A program made the position numbers and the translations under genes. The notes beneath the pieces were generated by a model that was given only the letters and a program-made list of their open reading frames with translations, did not search any database and was not told where the DNA came from. From NCBI GenBank assembly GCA_013398175.1, contig VZRZ01007881.1, positions 418,684-482,683 on the forward strand: a stretch of 64,000 nucleotides of DNA. The letters are read 5' to 3'. Numbering within the stretch: the first letter of the stretch is position 1; each line of letters begins with the position of its first letter. This document shows, piece by piece, positions 9,831-24,724 of the stretch. Source of the DNA: Climacteris rufus. Its lineage: Eukaryota; Chordata; Aves; Passeriformes; Climacteridae.

Positions 9831-12800
9831 AAGCTTGATCTTAGCATAATCTCTTGATCACAAGTTATACTGAACACACAAACCCAAAGTACATACTCAT
9901 ACTAAACTGCCAGTAAAATATAGCAAGAGATAGTACAGTCAACCTGACTGTACTTTTACGAACCTTTGTAGAGCAAAAATTATCTTGCACATGTAAAATT
10001 GTCACATGCTAGCCAAAAAGCAGACACATTTAGCACTGAGCACTCAGTATTTAAGTACTTAATTCCTGTCATCTAATAGAGCAGCTCTAACTACAGGGCA
10101 ATGAGAAAGCAGACATCAGAATAACTGAGCATGTCAGTTCAGACCACAATGATAAGCTCCTGACAGAAAAGGACAAAAATCAGATAACCCATACCTCAAG
10201 GAAATTCAGAAGTATAACAACTGTACAGACCTCAATGCAAATGTATAGTAAAGTTTCAGCTTTAAGGGTTTTTTATAATGGATACCCATATCACATCTTA
10301 AACTCGATTATTAGTGAGAGCAATTTAGATGTCTTTTGGCATTAGCATTTATGTGCAAATGCTTGGGGTTATTTTACACATCACACTACAGTACATAACT
10401 GACCTCTGAGGAGACAAAAAGCAGCAGGAAAAAATATTTACAGCCTTTAAGAAAAACACTTAGAACAATGTGACCACAACTCATAAAAGACTTGTAGTAC
10501 ATCAGTATTAAACTGGTGAATCTGGCTTATAGTAAGCCAAATTTGGACTGCACAATCCTACAATATCCTGCAGCTTGTAATAACTTTATGAGCAGTACTA
10601 GCCAGCACAAAATTTGCCCAGGAACATAAATACTAAAAAGAATATAGTAAAATATGGAAGTTGTTTGAAACTTTACAGAAAAACATTTAATTGTAGATGA
10701 AATGGAGTTAAATAAATGGGTTTTATTAGGTAGCTAGTCTCATATGCCCAGAATGTACATACATTGACTATCTTGTTTAACCTGATTTTTTATAAGTATC
10801 TTGTTCCATTTCAACATAATCTTTTAAATGTGTTATAGCAACAAGAACTCATATGTCACACATATTCAACATCAATTTGATAAGCTAACTAGTGCAGTGG
10901 CCTAAATTGCCTTTTCCTGCTTTAAGACTAAGTACATTATTTTTGTCTAATCCTCTATTTTACACCAAATCCTTCCTGAGGAATCTTAAAAATTCAGAGC
11001 AAAGAACAACATAAATTTATGATTTCAAACAGGGGGCTAAATGGGCTATACCCTTACCTGCAACTACCAGAGCCAGGCACACAGCCTGCAGATACACCTA
11101 AAGTGTATAATTAAACAGACTTGATATGTCTGCAGTCCTTAGCAGCAAGTGTTACAGGCAAGACGAAATGGCTAATAAATACTTATATTTCTTGCATCCA
11201 AAAAAATTATCAATATGCAAGAGATGAAACCCTGGTCTAGTAACATGCAAGGGATATTTTCTGGCTGACTTCAGTAGGTGAAGAAAATGCATGTATCCTG
11301 CAGTGTTAGGATATGTCAGAAGGCAATGCCTTTCTTACTGTACCCTTACAAGCACATGGTTGGCAGCCACAGAGCTGAGCACAAGCTGTACTGTAGCCTC
11401 AGTGATGCTCTCAGAGCTTGCATGCAAAGTCTAGCACCATAACCCAGAGTGTTACTGTGAGATCGAGGGTTCAACTACACAGGTTTAACTTCCAGGGTGT
11501 CAGAAATGAGGCAGTTTGAGCTTCAATATAAGCTATGTTTACCTATTTTTGTTGCTGAGCCAGAGACACCAAGATCCATTCACTAATTTCATATTTGTTC
11601 CTTCAGAGAAAAAGATAGAGCTCATTCTAGGTTGAAAAAAATCCCTTGCACCAAAGCACAATTCTTAAGATGAGCTACAGAATAAGGCCAGGAAAACCTG
11701 AACAGGAATAGTTACGTGGCCTCTAGACATTTGTTTCATAGGTAATTGTTCCACAGAGAATCAGTGGTGCTCACAAACATCACTGTGAATGCAGGGTTTG
11801 TTACAAGTGCATTTTATATAAGGCATGTCAAAAATGCCATCATTATGCATGGATGGATAGAAAGTATAAATTAAATATTTCAGAAAAGGATCAGAGAGTT
11901 CAGTTCAGAAACTGAAGTCAGCTGGAAAATGAGTCCTAATGTCCTTGGAATTTCTAAACTATTAGGTGAGACTGCCATTTTGAGGCAAAAAAAAATGCTA
12001 AGAAAGCAGCATGTTTATATTTGAGAAAATCCATCTTCATGAGATAAAAATGATGCCAGTTATCTATATCCAAATATGGATCTTTTTAGTTTAGAACCAC
12101 GGTTCTGTCTCTAAATGAAAGCCAGTGCCTCAAGAATGGTTTCGTTGTGTTGTGCTCCTCAAGCACAAAGAGAAAAACTCTTATTTCAGTCTGAGTGGAT
12201 TTTAAGATTAAAGACCAATATAGCTGCATGTGACAGGACACAATGTGTCTTTTACTGTACATTTCTCCATCTTGAATAAATTTTTACACTTTCCCTAAGC
12301 AACGAACAGAGAAATTCCAAAAAAACCCTACAGTATACGAAGCATAGAACTGTAATATTCTACCTATGTTTTCATAACTAGGGACAACACTATAAACTAA
12401 ACCCAATCTAAAATAAGCCATCCCCAGATGGAACAGAAGGGACAAAAATATCTGTGAAGCTTGCCAAAGCTTACTATGCATGAAGCCATTTTTGTATGGT
12501 GTTTTTTTTTTATAGCATGGTGTATTCAAGTTTAAATTTTCTCTCAAAGAGCTTTTGGATGTCATAGCTAATACAGAAAGATGTTATAGAATCTGTGGTC
12601 TTCGAAACTACACTCCATCTTTTAGAGGAAAGAAGGCAAGAAAGTAGTTCAGCTCATACTTACATAATTTTATCACTATGATCTAAACACTTTGTGAAGT
12701 GCTTCAGCCTTCTATAAATCAATCCAGGAAAATGTAAGAAGTACCCTCCACAGGGTGCATGATCCTCTTCACCATGCTTGCCACAGAAATTTAGGGCTTT

Positions 12801-15800
12801 ATTTATTTTACACAAAATCTCTCCTACAAATTATCCAGTTTAAGTAGGATTTAAAAGCTGTTCTGCCTTGATCACTGAAATGAAAAATCAGGTGTCAGCT
12901 CCTGACCAACATAATCATCTTTTTCTAATATACTGCAGCAGGGCATACAAAGTTGTTCTAAGGACTGCCAAGTAAAAGTGCAGTAATTGCCTGACGGTGG
13001 TGATATTTGCGAGACCTTTACAGAGTTCAGACTTAGCTTCCTTACAGGTGAAGACTGCTAGAGGCAAGAAGGAAGACTGAGGCACGTGCTGGCACATTTG
13101 TGGATGTACTAGCACTGGTTGATGCACTTTGAAAAATCCTCTGAATGTTCATGGAAGCCTCCTCCAGAGGGCACGTAAAGAGACTCATCATTGATGAGCA
13201 TCCTAATTAATTTCCATCTGATACTGAATAACTTGTCCTTTCGAGTCTTTTAAATTTAGCAACATCTGTATCTTCTTTCAGATTCAGATTGTCTTGGTAT
13301 ATTTTTAACCATGATTCCTCATATGGATTTGGATGAAATATGAAATGGGACTCTGAAGTTCAGATGTTCAGTGGCTCATGTTGGAAAATATTGTGATGAC
13401 CCCCTGGTTACATTTCTATTTTGTCACTTGCTTGTTTTAACTCATTTAGTAAGTGCCATGTCCACTTGATTTTTCAGACTTTTTAAGTTTGAAACCTTTC
13501 ACCATTCTAGGTTGAAAACTTTATAAAGCACTATCAGCACTATTGTTAATAGAATCTTGCATATAAACTGGTCTGACAAAAGCTCACTTCTCTGATACTC
13601 TGTTGAGCAATATTATTATTTACAATACCATCATTTCTACCTGTATTACAGTTTTATAGGCCATTCCATTATTTTCCCCATGTCTGAAGTCAGTTGAACA
13701 ACACCTATAATTAATTACTTATCCCATTTAACATTTTAGACAACGGGACATAAGATTTTTTTCCCCTAGAACTCTGAAACTTTGTTTTCCAAGACTTACT
13801 GAAAATAATTATTAGCAGTCAGAAATACTCATGAGATGCATCTCCTACAATACTTGGGGAAAATTTCTGTTGACTGTTGACTCTGGTGATGTTTACAAGT
13901 TCTCCTGAATAACTTCAAGCATGGAAAATATTTAATCATTAATATCTTATATATGACTTTCCTAGTTATAGACTTGAAATATTTATTGAAAACACCTACT
14001 CCTTCCAGGACTAAGAGCATTACCTGTTAATCTAGTAATTGTATATAATTATTTATATTCCTTTAATTTTAATATATTACCATTCTCTAATGACTATAGA
14101 CTTTTTATAATTCTTCTACCTCCCTTATAAACTTTCTACTAGCTCTACATTTTTTTTCAGTTTCATTTGCTGAATTATCCTTCTTCTGGAGTTAAATATT
14201 TCCACCCTACCCCATGTATTTCTTTTTAAATGAGTATAAGGTTTTCTTTCCTAGATTTAAGCTTTCAGGTTTAGGGATAGAAAAGTAAAATGTTGCCAAC
14301 TGCTGCTCAAGTATGATCAATATTTATATTTTTTCCTTATGACTTAACTCATAATCAATTACAGATATATGAGCATTAGGTAGGTTTTTATTATACTCAT
14401 ATATTTCTCAACTAATCATTTCATAGTCAGGACAACCATCAATATTTAGTTCCAAGATCAGTTCCTACACAAGTATTAAGATGAGGATTACCATGGATTT
14501 CCCATGGAAGATGTAATGCTTATCACATCAGGAAATTGGTATTTATAATTTACAAGTTTTGAAAGAAATTCCAACATTCTCTGGCAGAGAGGTTTGAGCA
14601 TCTGAAGGTCCACGATTATCCAGTCATAAACATTTGACACAATGCTCACAGGCAGGTTTTTCTAGGCATGCTCTTTGTTTACATTGGTGTTTGCCACAAG
14701 TCCCCAAACTTTCTGCATGCTGCCAGCAAGAGCACATTGACAACTAATCTATGCTCAGGAATGTATTTTCCAGCTAGTGAGGAATTTGGGCCCCTTTGCC
14801 AAATATCCAGTTCTAATCATACAGATTTAAATACTAGCAAACGAAGTTGAACATATGCTCACAAATGAGAGATTTCAAATTGTGTTATTACCAAACCCAT
14901 TGCAAAGAATATCATGGCACCTTAGACAGTTTTGTTCCTAATACTTTGAATATAAATAACATGAAATAAAACAAAACCTTTCACATACTCTGGGCAGTCT
15001 CCCTCCAGAAAGTCTTCTGTTGTATGTAACTGACCTCCTTTTCTCAATCCCACAGAACAGGTAAATTACTTGCTGAAAGTTTGTTAGGAAAACTATCAGA
15101 ATGAGGATTAAAATTATTTCACTGGCAGTTGTAGTTGCCTAAAACATTGAAAAATTAGGGCATTAACTTTGCTGGATTCAGTTAACCCATCCACATAAAA
15201 AACATTTTCACATATTTGTGAAATTTGTTAGTATCTGTGAATCAAAAGTGATGGGTAAGCTTAACTGACCACTACTGTAATTTCCTGTTCAGCTTGGGTA
15301 AGTATCAAATAGTTGGAGCCTTCAGATTTAGATTCTTTGCCATCCAGACCAGAATATTTTAATTTTTTTAGACAACTGATGTTGGTTTTAGAAAAGGGAA
15401 ATTTTTGTAAGGACAGTCCTTTACAAAGGCTTGTCCAAATGAAAAATCTCAACATTTTGAACACCTCATTTGTAACTAAAACCAGAATAAAGGGGGTGAT
15501 TTCTAATGACAGTCTGTGCTGTGTTACTATTGCTGCTGAACTATATTAAATGTATTGCTACAATCTGTGTACATTCCGGTGACCCACATGACATCTAGGT
15601 CTGCTGCAAGACATACAGCAATTCCAGATCTTATCAAATATGTAAATCTTCATTTTAACTCTGGAAACTGAGGTTCCCAGTTGAATGCTGCACAGACATA
15701 TGCACTTTCAACCATGGCTGCAGGCTAGTGTTCCCTTGTGTAAGTCATCCATTTTTAGAACTAACTGTACAATTAGGCAGTTCAAGTCACGCAGAAGATC

Positions 15801-16577
15801 CATGGAATTTGTGCACATCGCTCATAAGAGGATTTTTTGATGTTTTTGTTGTTGTTGAAGCATTTATTTGTTCATAAATAGATCTGAAATGCAGATAAAT
15901 AGTTGTGTTCAAATAATCAAGGATTGCTAGGGAAGCCATGTCAAAGGACATTTTCCCTGGGTCAGTGAAAGTCAGTATGGTACATAAAACTAAATTACAG
16001 AAGGCTTTTATTAATCAGTAAATTGCAGTATTTCTTCTGTTTCCAAGGCACTTGGCGTACATTTCACACATTAGGCAATTAAAAAGGCAATAGTGCTGTT
16101 GTCTGGCAACTTTGGAAGCACTTAACTTCAAAATTACAAATTAAAACAAAGACTAGAAATAAAATAATTATCTTTTGTTGCTTTTGACTTCTGACTTCAG
16201 AAATCAGGGATGCAGTACATCAAGGCTGCCTGGAGGTCACTAAAGAAAGTGCTTTCAATTAACAATTGCATGTCAGGAGCTTTTACACCCAAATGAAAAA
16301 AGATGCCAGAGCATTTATTTATGAAATTGGAGGATTTCAACTATTTAATAAGCATTACAGTCTCAACAAGTCCTCTTTAATGATATTTAAAGGAACAAAG
16401 CTGTGCGGTAGCCCTGTGTACAACCCTGACAATATTCAAACCAAATCAAATTTTCAAATGCAATGTGGGCTACCCTTAATATCAGTAAGAGGAGTAATCC
16501 TGTGTTAACCTTTGTTAATTATTGATGCCAAGAATGTTCTAAATATAAATAGAGAAATTAGTGCAAGAAAATAACTC
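9831..16577. other. Long non-coding stretch, no gene recognised
   Basis: Nearly 7 kb of AT-rich sequence with only short, chance-like open frames. No repeat family was recognised. At about 16020-16500 the sequence is less simple and more even in composition than its neighbours and could be a conserved non-coding element, but that cannot be judged from one genome. Confidence 0.55.
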
Positions 16578-16614
16578 NNNNNNNNNNNNNNNNNNNNNNN
16601 NNNNNNNNNNNNNN
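16578..16614. other. Assembly gap (37 N)
   Basis: A run of 37 N. Flanks (AAAATAACTC before, GTACAGCCTT after) show no homopolymer or repeat that would explain it. The frame of any ORF crossing it is meaningless. Confidence 0.98.
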
Positions 16615-19600
16615 GTACAGCCTTCAGCCTGAGCAGCTTTTGCAGTTGTGGCAAGTCCTGCTTCCCTAAAAGACTCTCTGAAAGTCCCCGACTTTGACAA
16701 TTTTTCTTACAGAGCCACTTATCCAGTAACAAGTTCATTCCATTTTGATGATACCCACGAGTTTCTCAAATGTGTTGGAATTCCTGTAAATAATAACAAT
16801 GTAGTTTTGGATTACTTGGAAAATTGTTTAAGATAATTGCCCTCAAGAAGCTAGCCATTTAACTGAATACCCTGAACAGGCTTTCTTTGTTGATTTTATA
16901 TGGAAAACCTAATGCTAGACTCAAACTCCATTATTCAGATAGTTCAATTTTAAAAACAACTGATCACTGGTACCTGGTGCTTACTCATTTTGAAAGTAAA
17001 GACTGTAATTTGAATGCATAAATTTAGCCACCTATTTTTTTAAATCTTGTACTTAAGGCTAAAAGTTATATTACATCTCTCCCAAGAATGAGTTTTATTG
17101 CAGAATTTCTACTAATATCTTCTCTTTCCTTTGGGCCTTAAAAACCGAGAACCATTGTCATTCTTTGTAACTAGCACTTTTATCTTTCTATTTATTGGAA
17201 ATTGATAAATAAAAATACAAGAAAAGAAGCCTTAAAAATGTTGTTTCCCTTCTTCTTCTTAACTTGCTCCTACTAGCAAAATCATTCTAGATCAAATTTT
17301 CAGTCAGGAGTCATGTTTCATCCAACGCAGGTTATCATTTTAAAAAACAAACTCAAACAAGGTGACATGCTTTGTGGCCCAGGCCACCAGAACTTCACAG
17401 AACACATTAAAATTTATCAAACAATTGGAGAGAACCTGATGGGGGAGACAACACTGTCTCTGAGTCATGACTGCTGACAGTTTATTGGCTGAGGTTGTCA
17501 TGTCAAAAACCTGTCCCCTCCTGGAACACTTGCGTGGTTCAGGGAACACAAGAGGATGGCCAGGTTTGGCAGCAAATGGGCACATTTGAAGCAATGCATG
17601 TGACTAAATCCACTTTTCTTCACAGTCTGTGCAGCAACATCAGCTCTTTAGAGACAGCTCTTGGAGAATTTCAATTTTCACTCTCAAATTTTCACTATCC
17701 TGCCATCCAAAGTATTGTGTTTGCTTCCTATTCACACTGAGCACTCAAATTCTCTTACTCCCAATTTTTAACCTTTTTCCATCAGGAGACTGCTGTGGAT
17801 GTCTTTCCCCTGGCCAGGTGCCGCCTTCATTTTTATTGGTTAACTGAAAGTCTGAACCTCAAGGTGATTTTTTTCCCCTTCCATTTGCTTTTAGCCTGTG
17901 TAATCCCAACACAAGTCTAATAGGGAAATGTAAAACCGGATCTGAGCTGTTTTTAATACAGTGTTGAGAGGTGGAGTTGGCTGGAGTTCAATTTTGTGCT
18001 GAACAGCTCACTGTAGCTCAATAAAGACTTGTGTCTGTGTTTCTGTTTATATGGCTGGAGTAGAGCACAGAGTATGCTTTTTCATTTATAATCATACACG
18101 GACACAAGACAAACACCTCTTAGCTTGTAGAAAGAGAGGTCATAAAATGAACTCCCAGGAGATTGGAAACCTACATTATCAGTCCTTTTTTTACTGGAAG
18201 CAACACTCTCCAACGCAAGTGCTTTTCATGGAAGTTGTAGTTTGATGTCTTAGCAAAGTCTGGGTGACCTGGGGCATACACTGCATCATGTTTACTCAAT
18301 ACACCTATTTTACACAGGAATCAGCCACATAACAAGAAAAAAAATAAAAGAAAAAAAAGATAAACTATAAATCAGGGGGTCTACCTTACTCCAAAGCAGT
18401 GTTTTCTGCACATATGCGTGGAGAGAAAGGATGATTGGGACTTATAAATTCAGGACAGCATCTATTTGAAAACCAGATTGTCATGCTTAATGCATAAGGC
18501 CTTCCAGAATGCAGTATTCAACAAACACAAAAGAACTTTCAAAGCGCATTCTATGCCTGGCTTCAACACATAGCACAGAGGAGTAGGAGTCACAGGTAAT
18601 GATGATGTAGCCTCTTTTGTTATGGCCCAGTGTGACCTCGTGCTACCCTGCCCCATACAAACAGCTGCCCTAGTCCTGCTCTGACCTGTGCCAGTCACAG
18701 CCACGCAGAGCCAGCCCAGCCCTGCCAGCCAGGCTGTGACCCTCGGCAGCTCTTACACCTGGGATGGCGGTGGCCACAACAGCAGGGACAAATACACACA
18801 CTTGTGTGGATGCGTATATGCATACAAACATACAGACTTAGACACACACGTATACATTCTATATATTACTTCTGTATTTAAATAATTATATGGATTAAAA
18901 ACTTTTTTTATTAATAGGCGTTTACTTCAAATACTGCTAAAATTTTGGGCATAAACACTGAAAAATGGCACAACTCCATAGCTTTTGCTAATCGTGCTTT
19001 AGGGTAGCTTCCCAAATACATGCTGGGCTGGCAGGAAAAACTGTGCCACACCTACAAAGGATTACCCAGGTCATCTCAGGGAACAAGCCCACTCAACACT
19101 TCTCAATTTGTCTTTGGAGCAGGTTGTGCATAGCAGCCCTCTCTGCTCTCATCCATGTTAAACACAGACTCTGCTAAGAATTCCTGACACATGCATATCT
19201 GTCCTGAAACTACCCACAATGGGGATTAAAGAGATGTACAATTTAACCTCAATCCATAATCCTGCTTAAATCAGGAGCAAAATAAATCACTAAGAGCAAT
19301 GACAGCACTGTTCTCAGTGCTCTGTATGTGACCCTGACAGATCCCTTTGGAAGTACAGGAAAGGCCTCTGCATCCACTAAAGGAGCATGCTGAGTGTCCA
19401 CAGAGGGTTGTATACTTTTCATGCATCCAGGATGCAAACCATGGCATAGGGTTAGCTATCACAGATGTATTGAATTGACCTTCTCAAAGAAATAAATGAC
19501 GTACTAAAGCAAGCTGACTGTATCCCAGATATATTCCACATGATGGATAGAGCAAGTCTCCCTGGAGACACCCAGTGCCAGCAACTGTTGCACAGACCCT

Positions 19601-22600
19601 ACCCCTCTTTCTGCTTTTTCATTATGAGTATTAGGAGCTGTTTATTAGCAACTGATCCCCTGATTCTGGGTGCCAGCTGTGTCATGATGCTCTACAATCA
19701 GGATGCTCCATTTACTGGGAAAATTTACAAATAGGGTGTGGCAGTCATTTAACAGCTGAGAAGCTGAACTACAGGAATTCCACCCTTCTGGAGGCATTTT
19801 AACACTTGCAGTTTACTGGGCACTTGTGGTCAGTTCATGTCCTTATTGAGGTCAGAGCTGGCACAGCATAGGATTTTTTTTCTTTTTGAACAGTGAATTT
19901 CTTCATCTTTAGTGAGGAGAAGCCACAAAGTTATTCCAGTAACAGCATCTGTGTCTAAACAAGATGAGGACCATCCTGTTGTACAAGGCAGACATTGTGC
20001 ACCACTTCCCATCATGTGGAAATGAGTTCACACTCAGTCCTTATTGGTGCCCCCTCTTTGCCTTTATATTAAAGTGCATCATCTCTTTGGGAAAGATAAC
20101 TGGAATACTATTCCCTGCCAGAAGTGTATGGCTCAGGAAAAAAAAAAATATTTTAAGGAAAAGCTTAATCCCATTATAAGGTCTGATGCAGCTGCAGGAG
20201 AGATAAACTGGACAACCATTTAAAAAATTTAGGTTGGTTATAATAGCCCAAGCTAATCTATTTCTGACTCACTGTATTTTCTAATTCCTTTCCTAACATA
20301 TTGCCTACAGAATTTCATGGCAAATTATTATTTTTAAGCAACATTATATGTTAGCAATAACCAGGATACTCAGATCCGCACTTTCAGAACATCTGAAAGC
20401 ATGTTCAGAGATGAGGATTTTCACTAAGAGTGTTGGATGGGGGATGGGTGCAAAGTTTATATTGACCAGATATATTCACAGAAACAATTTCTCAGAAATT
20501 TGACACGTAAGGTGATTTCTGTAGTTTCTAGAAATTATTATTTAAAAAACCCCAACAAACCCAAACTCACAAAATCTCTCTCATCTCCCCTCATCCACAG
20601 TCAGATGGTCAGCTAGTCTGATCCAGCCACGCTCTATTTTTACACTGAGGGATAGTAAATGGAAAGGAGCATTTGCATCACTTGGTGCTGGCTGTAATCA
20701 CACAGCTGCCACAGCACTGGATTTGCACAGGACCAGAGCAAGGTTTCTCGTGTCACAGTGAGTGCAGAAATGCTTTTCTCACACGACACAAGAAGGCAGC
20801 TGGAAGGATGGTGTTCAGGATCAGCCCTCAGGCTTAGGAAGGCTTTGTGCTGCTGTGGGAGCTCCAGTGGCTTCTGCTCGGGCTGAAGCACAGCAATGGG
20901 TCTATACTGCCTTTGCTGCACATAGATCAGGGAAAAGACCATGCAATACAAAGTTACTTTGTGAATGTGTTTTGTAAAAGTAGGGAAAGACCTATTTTTC
21001 TTCTTTAATTCCACAATACTTCCTTTCAGATTAATAAAACACTTGTAGGAAAAGTTCTCCAGAAAATGCAAGTCCTTCTCCTGTCCAAAAATGAGAGAAT
21101 TTAAAAAAAATTTTTCCCCCCAAGGAAATTTTTGGTTAATTTTGATCTAGTCTTTCAGTATTTCATTTCCAAGCAGAAACAGAACAAAAATTACAAGTAA
21201 AAGAAAATTCCCAACTAAAAATGTTAATGACTATTTTACCAGACAAAACTTCTGGTTTTGATTTAAGCTCCAACTTTTGTTGGCACAAAGTTTTCAGGCA
21301 AGACATTCCAGACAACTTGAAATTTGAAGATAATCTGAGAATTAAAACATGACCTCCTACCACATCTGTAAAAGCTACTTATTTGAAACTTTGAAAATGT
21401 GAACGTCCATCCATACAAGTAAATGCCCATGGGGCAGAACTTATTTTATCTGAAATAACATTGACAACAGCTTCTTAACCAAAAAATCTTGGGCTCTCAA
21501 AAATCATATAGGTATCACAGAGGGAGCACTTCTGTGCAGGGAAGATGGAGTTAGCCTTGTCAGGCAAAGGTTTCAGAAGCTCCATTGCCTGTGAGCAGTA
21601 GGGGCATACCACGAATGGCCTGGAATAACAGAGACCTACTCCCCTTGGCTCTAGGGTTTTCTTTGTTTCCAAGCTTAATTTTTCCTTTTAAGCAGTCTAC
21701 ATACAAAGGGTGAGCAGATCAACCTTCTGTAAATATCACTCCTACCATGCAACTGTCACTGTTATATTTTACATCAAAATACATATTTTCATACAGATGT
21801 AAAACATGATTTAATGAAAACCTAGTCTTCCAGTTTAGTAGATGCATTTCAGTCTCCAAAAATAATAGAAAATAATTGCCAATGTCCACCTCAGTGCAGA
21901 TGTATTTTACTGTAATCCACCCCAATGCATTTAATTTCTTTCATTTCTTTGTTCTGCCCTAGTGCCATTTAACTGTCTCCTTCTTTACACATATCCACGA
22001 TGCTTTTATATATCCTTCATCTTATAAAGTGTGCTTCACCAACAGGCTAAGTAAACATTTACAGTGACATATAACACTTACTGACAACGTCAAGCCAAAT
22101 AGACTGTGATCCAAGTACAGGCTTGATTTCCCTCAGTCTCCTCTCCTCAGGCAAAAGCTTGAGTGAATAGATGAACCCTGTTCTGCACCTTGAAGGTCAA
22201 AAGAATAGCTTTGACAAACCAACAGGGAAACAAATTCTGGGGCTGACAGACTTCCTCCAAGAACCATCCGCCTCCAGCATCCCAATAGCTGAACTTAAAG
22301 ATTGCTAAGAAAATAATCCATTTATTAGCTACTGTCACAGCACAGGATGAGAGAAAGTCACTGATGCCCAGCTAGCTGGCATGCAAACCGCAGACCCATA
22401 GCTTCTAACCAGCACTGCAAATTAGGCTTGGCATTTGAGAGCAGCTTCTTGTTGGTGCAGCAGGGTTTTCATGCAATTGTACAGGCTTGACTGCTCTGTA
22501 CGTTATGATTTTTTAACCCTTTCAATACTTTAAAGATATTTAAATATCAACTTAAGCTAGTAAGTTGCAATAAGCAATCCCAGGTATACTATCAAGCTGC

Positions 22601-22788
22601 TTCCCATTTTACTTCATTTAAAAGCCATTTAAACTCTCTAGAGTCCTCCTTCCCTCAAAAAAGCATCCAATTCTCTCTCAACTAGTTCTCACTCTCTTTT
22701 TTTCTGACTGATTTTACAGAACTAACAATAGTTTAGGCAATGGACTAGCCAAGTTGTGCTGGGAGGTCCTTCAGAGGAAGCTGTCCCT
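16615..22788. other. Non-coding, no gene recognised
   Basis: No gene was recognised. A GC-richer patch lies at about 18640-18780, followed at about 18790-18868 by a degenerate CA/TG alternating tract with interspersed AT. A 143-codon frame on the minus strand at 20640-21071 has no protein-like features and is treated as chance. Confidence 0.52.
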
Positions 22789-22956
22789 CGGCGCTGTGGC
22801 CCAGCGCAGCTGCCCGGCGGCCGGAGGCACTGACCGCACGGAGCGGGCGCGGTGTGGCCGCCCGGCTCCGGGACACAGGGCTGGACACTCGCTGGAAGGT
22901 GTCGCGCTGGCAGCCGGCAGGGCTGGAGCTGGGCTGCACGGGGAGCCCCGGTGCCG
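22789..22956. promoter_or_regulatory. CpG-dense islet (orphan CpG island candidate)
   Basis: I count 21 CpG dinucleotides in 168 bp, in a region whose surroundings have almost none. GC content is also far above background. Such density in amniote DNA usually means an unmethylated germline CpG island, hence often a promoter, though at this length it falls short of usual CpG-island size cut-offs. Long frames cross it on both strands (up to 129 codons on the minus strand, 23134-22745), but these are expected from the lack of AT-rich stops and resemble no protein. Direction of any transcript is unknown. Confidence 0.5.
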
Positions 22957-24724
22957 CTGCTGTGGACACCCTTCTCCTGCACCCTGAAAGATCAGGCTGA
23001 CTGCTGCCAGGAGAGGTATTACAGTGAGAGCACGGGGAAGAAAAGTTTGTGTAATGCCTTCCAGGAAATTGACGAAAGAACGAGGAAATGAATGTTTGGC
23101 TTTTTTGTCCTCTTTTCATCTCAGAGTCACTCATTCATATTATTAATATTGTTATTTAAAACTGTTTAAGAGACAGTGCATCTGCATGCTCTTCCTTCAT
23201 GGGTTTCAGAAATCAGGGATTTTTTTTTTTTAACCCCAAAATCCAAAACAGCAACCAACTAAGAAACATTTTAAAATTTTTGAGAGATAATCCCCTGTTT
23301 TGAGTCCCTGTGTCTCCATTTGCATGCCACAATCTTAGTGCCTTGTGCCATAGTCTCCCATGCCATTTCACAAGTCTGAATGTACCGAGACCATGCTGTT
23401 GATGCCATCACAACCATCCTCATCATGTATATTCCAGAGGTATTGGTGCAAAGAAAACTACAGGACACCAAAACAGAAAATGTCAGCCTTGTTCCAGTAT
23501 TTGCACAGCTCTCCCTGGACAATTGCCACAGGATGGGGAGAACCACGTGCAGTGACTGGGACACAGAGCTGCTGCTGGGCTTGGGGGCTGGCTGTGCCTG
23601 CCTGCTGCACCCTCACCAACAGCTACCCTCTGCACTGCTCACTCCTCTAAGCTTTTCTAATTTGTCTTTCTAGTCACACTGCTGAACCTTTCAGCAATTC
23701 CACTTCTGGTCATAACTTAAAACTTGAGAAACCCTATACTAAACCTCCACTCTCACTCTTTATTAAGAAGTCTTAATCAAATATTCCTCTCTTGCTTTTT
23801 GGTTTGGTTTTTCAGTTTGGGGGTGTTTTTTTGTTAATGAGGTAAAAAAATATAGCTCTGTACTGTCACAGAGAATTCATTATTTCAAGTGTTGTCATAT
23901 TTTCACTTACTGCTTAAAACAATGAGGACTAAACCTGAGTCTCTTCTGCAGTATAAATATAACTTTATCTTATGCAATTCATATCTAGTCTTTTATTTAC
24001 TTCATTTAGTTTATTTCTGTGCCCTCCATTTTCATGATTTTCCCTAAGGTCCTAGTAGATAAGCAAATAATTTTAGTATAAAAGATGTTACCCATACTTG
24101 TATAAATTATATCCAGATTGCCAGCAAGCCAGCAAAGAATAAGAGTAGAGATGTCTGCTGTAAATTTAATGTAGCTGATTATTTTCAAGCAGATGGGCAG
24201 AACAACAAATGCTGTAGCAAACATCCATCTAACCTGTCTGTTCCAAGTATTGCATTTCTGCAACTCAATTTTATTTCAATGTTAGCAAATTTTGCTGTTC
24301 TCAGTATGTGCCAGAATGCAAAGCACTGATCATTCCAGAACAACGATTAATCCAATCTTTGGTCAAGGAAAGAACATTGACTTTCAGCTAATAATCATTC
24401 TGGCATTACAGATAATATGTTTATAAAATGAGAGGGAACCATGTCCTTGTATCTTGGTCAATGAATCCTGCAGCTTTATATTTATTGTGGCCTTAGAAAT
24501 CTATATTCAGACCCTTTTGTGAATCATGCTCCTAATTTCTCTTCTTTCTTTGCAATAAAAAAAGCTTTATCTTCTTCAGTGACTTTTGCATTTCTTTTTC
24601 CAGAAAGTCTGTGTTAATAAATACCTCTTCAATGCACTTGAGACACCACATGAGCAATGCTACCCAAATAACTGCCCACTTCCTAATGGCTTTGCTTTTA
24701 AATGGTGGCAACATTTTTTTCTTT
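22957..24724. other. Non-coding, no gene recognised
   Basis: Contains a T-run at about 23220-23231 and a T/G simple tract (TTTTTGGTTTGGTTTTT) at about 23796-23812. Overlapping frames at 23270-23670 on both strands look like chance. Confidence 0.5.

Noticed and set aside
20640..21071. 143-codon minus-strand frame, the longest in the window
   Set aside because: No family resemblance, no splice or start context, and its length is within what chance gives in 64 kb of six frames.
22745..23134. 129-codon minus-strand frame across the CpG islet
   Set aside because: Open because GC-rich DNA lacks stops; the plus strand is also open in two frames and the peptide is low-complexity.
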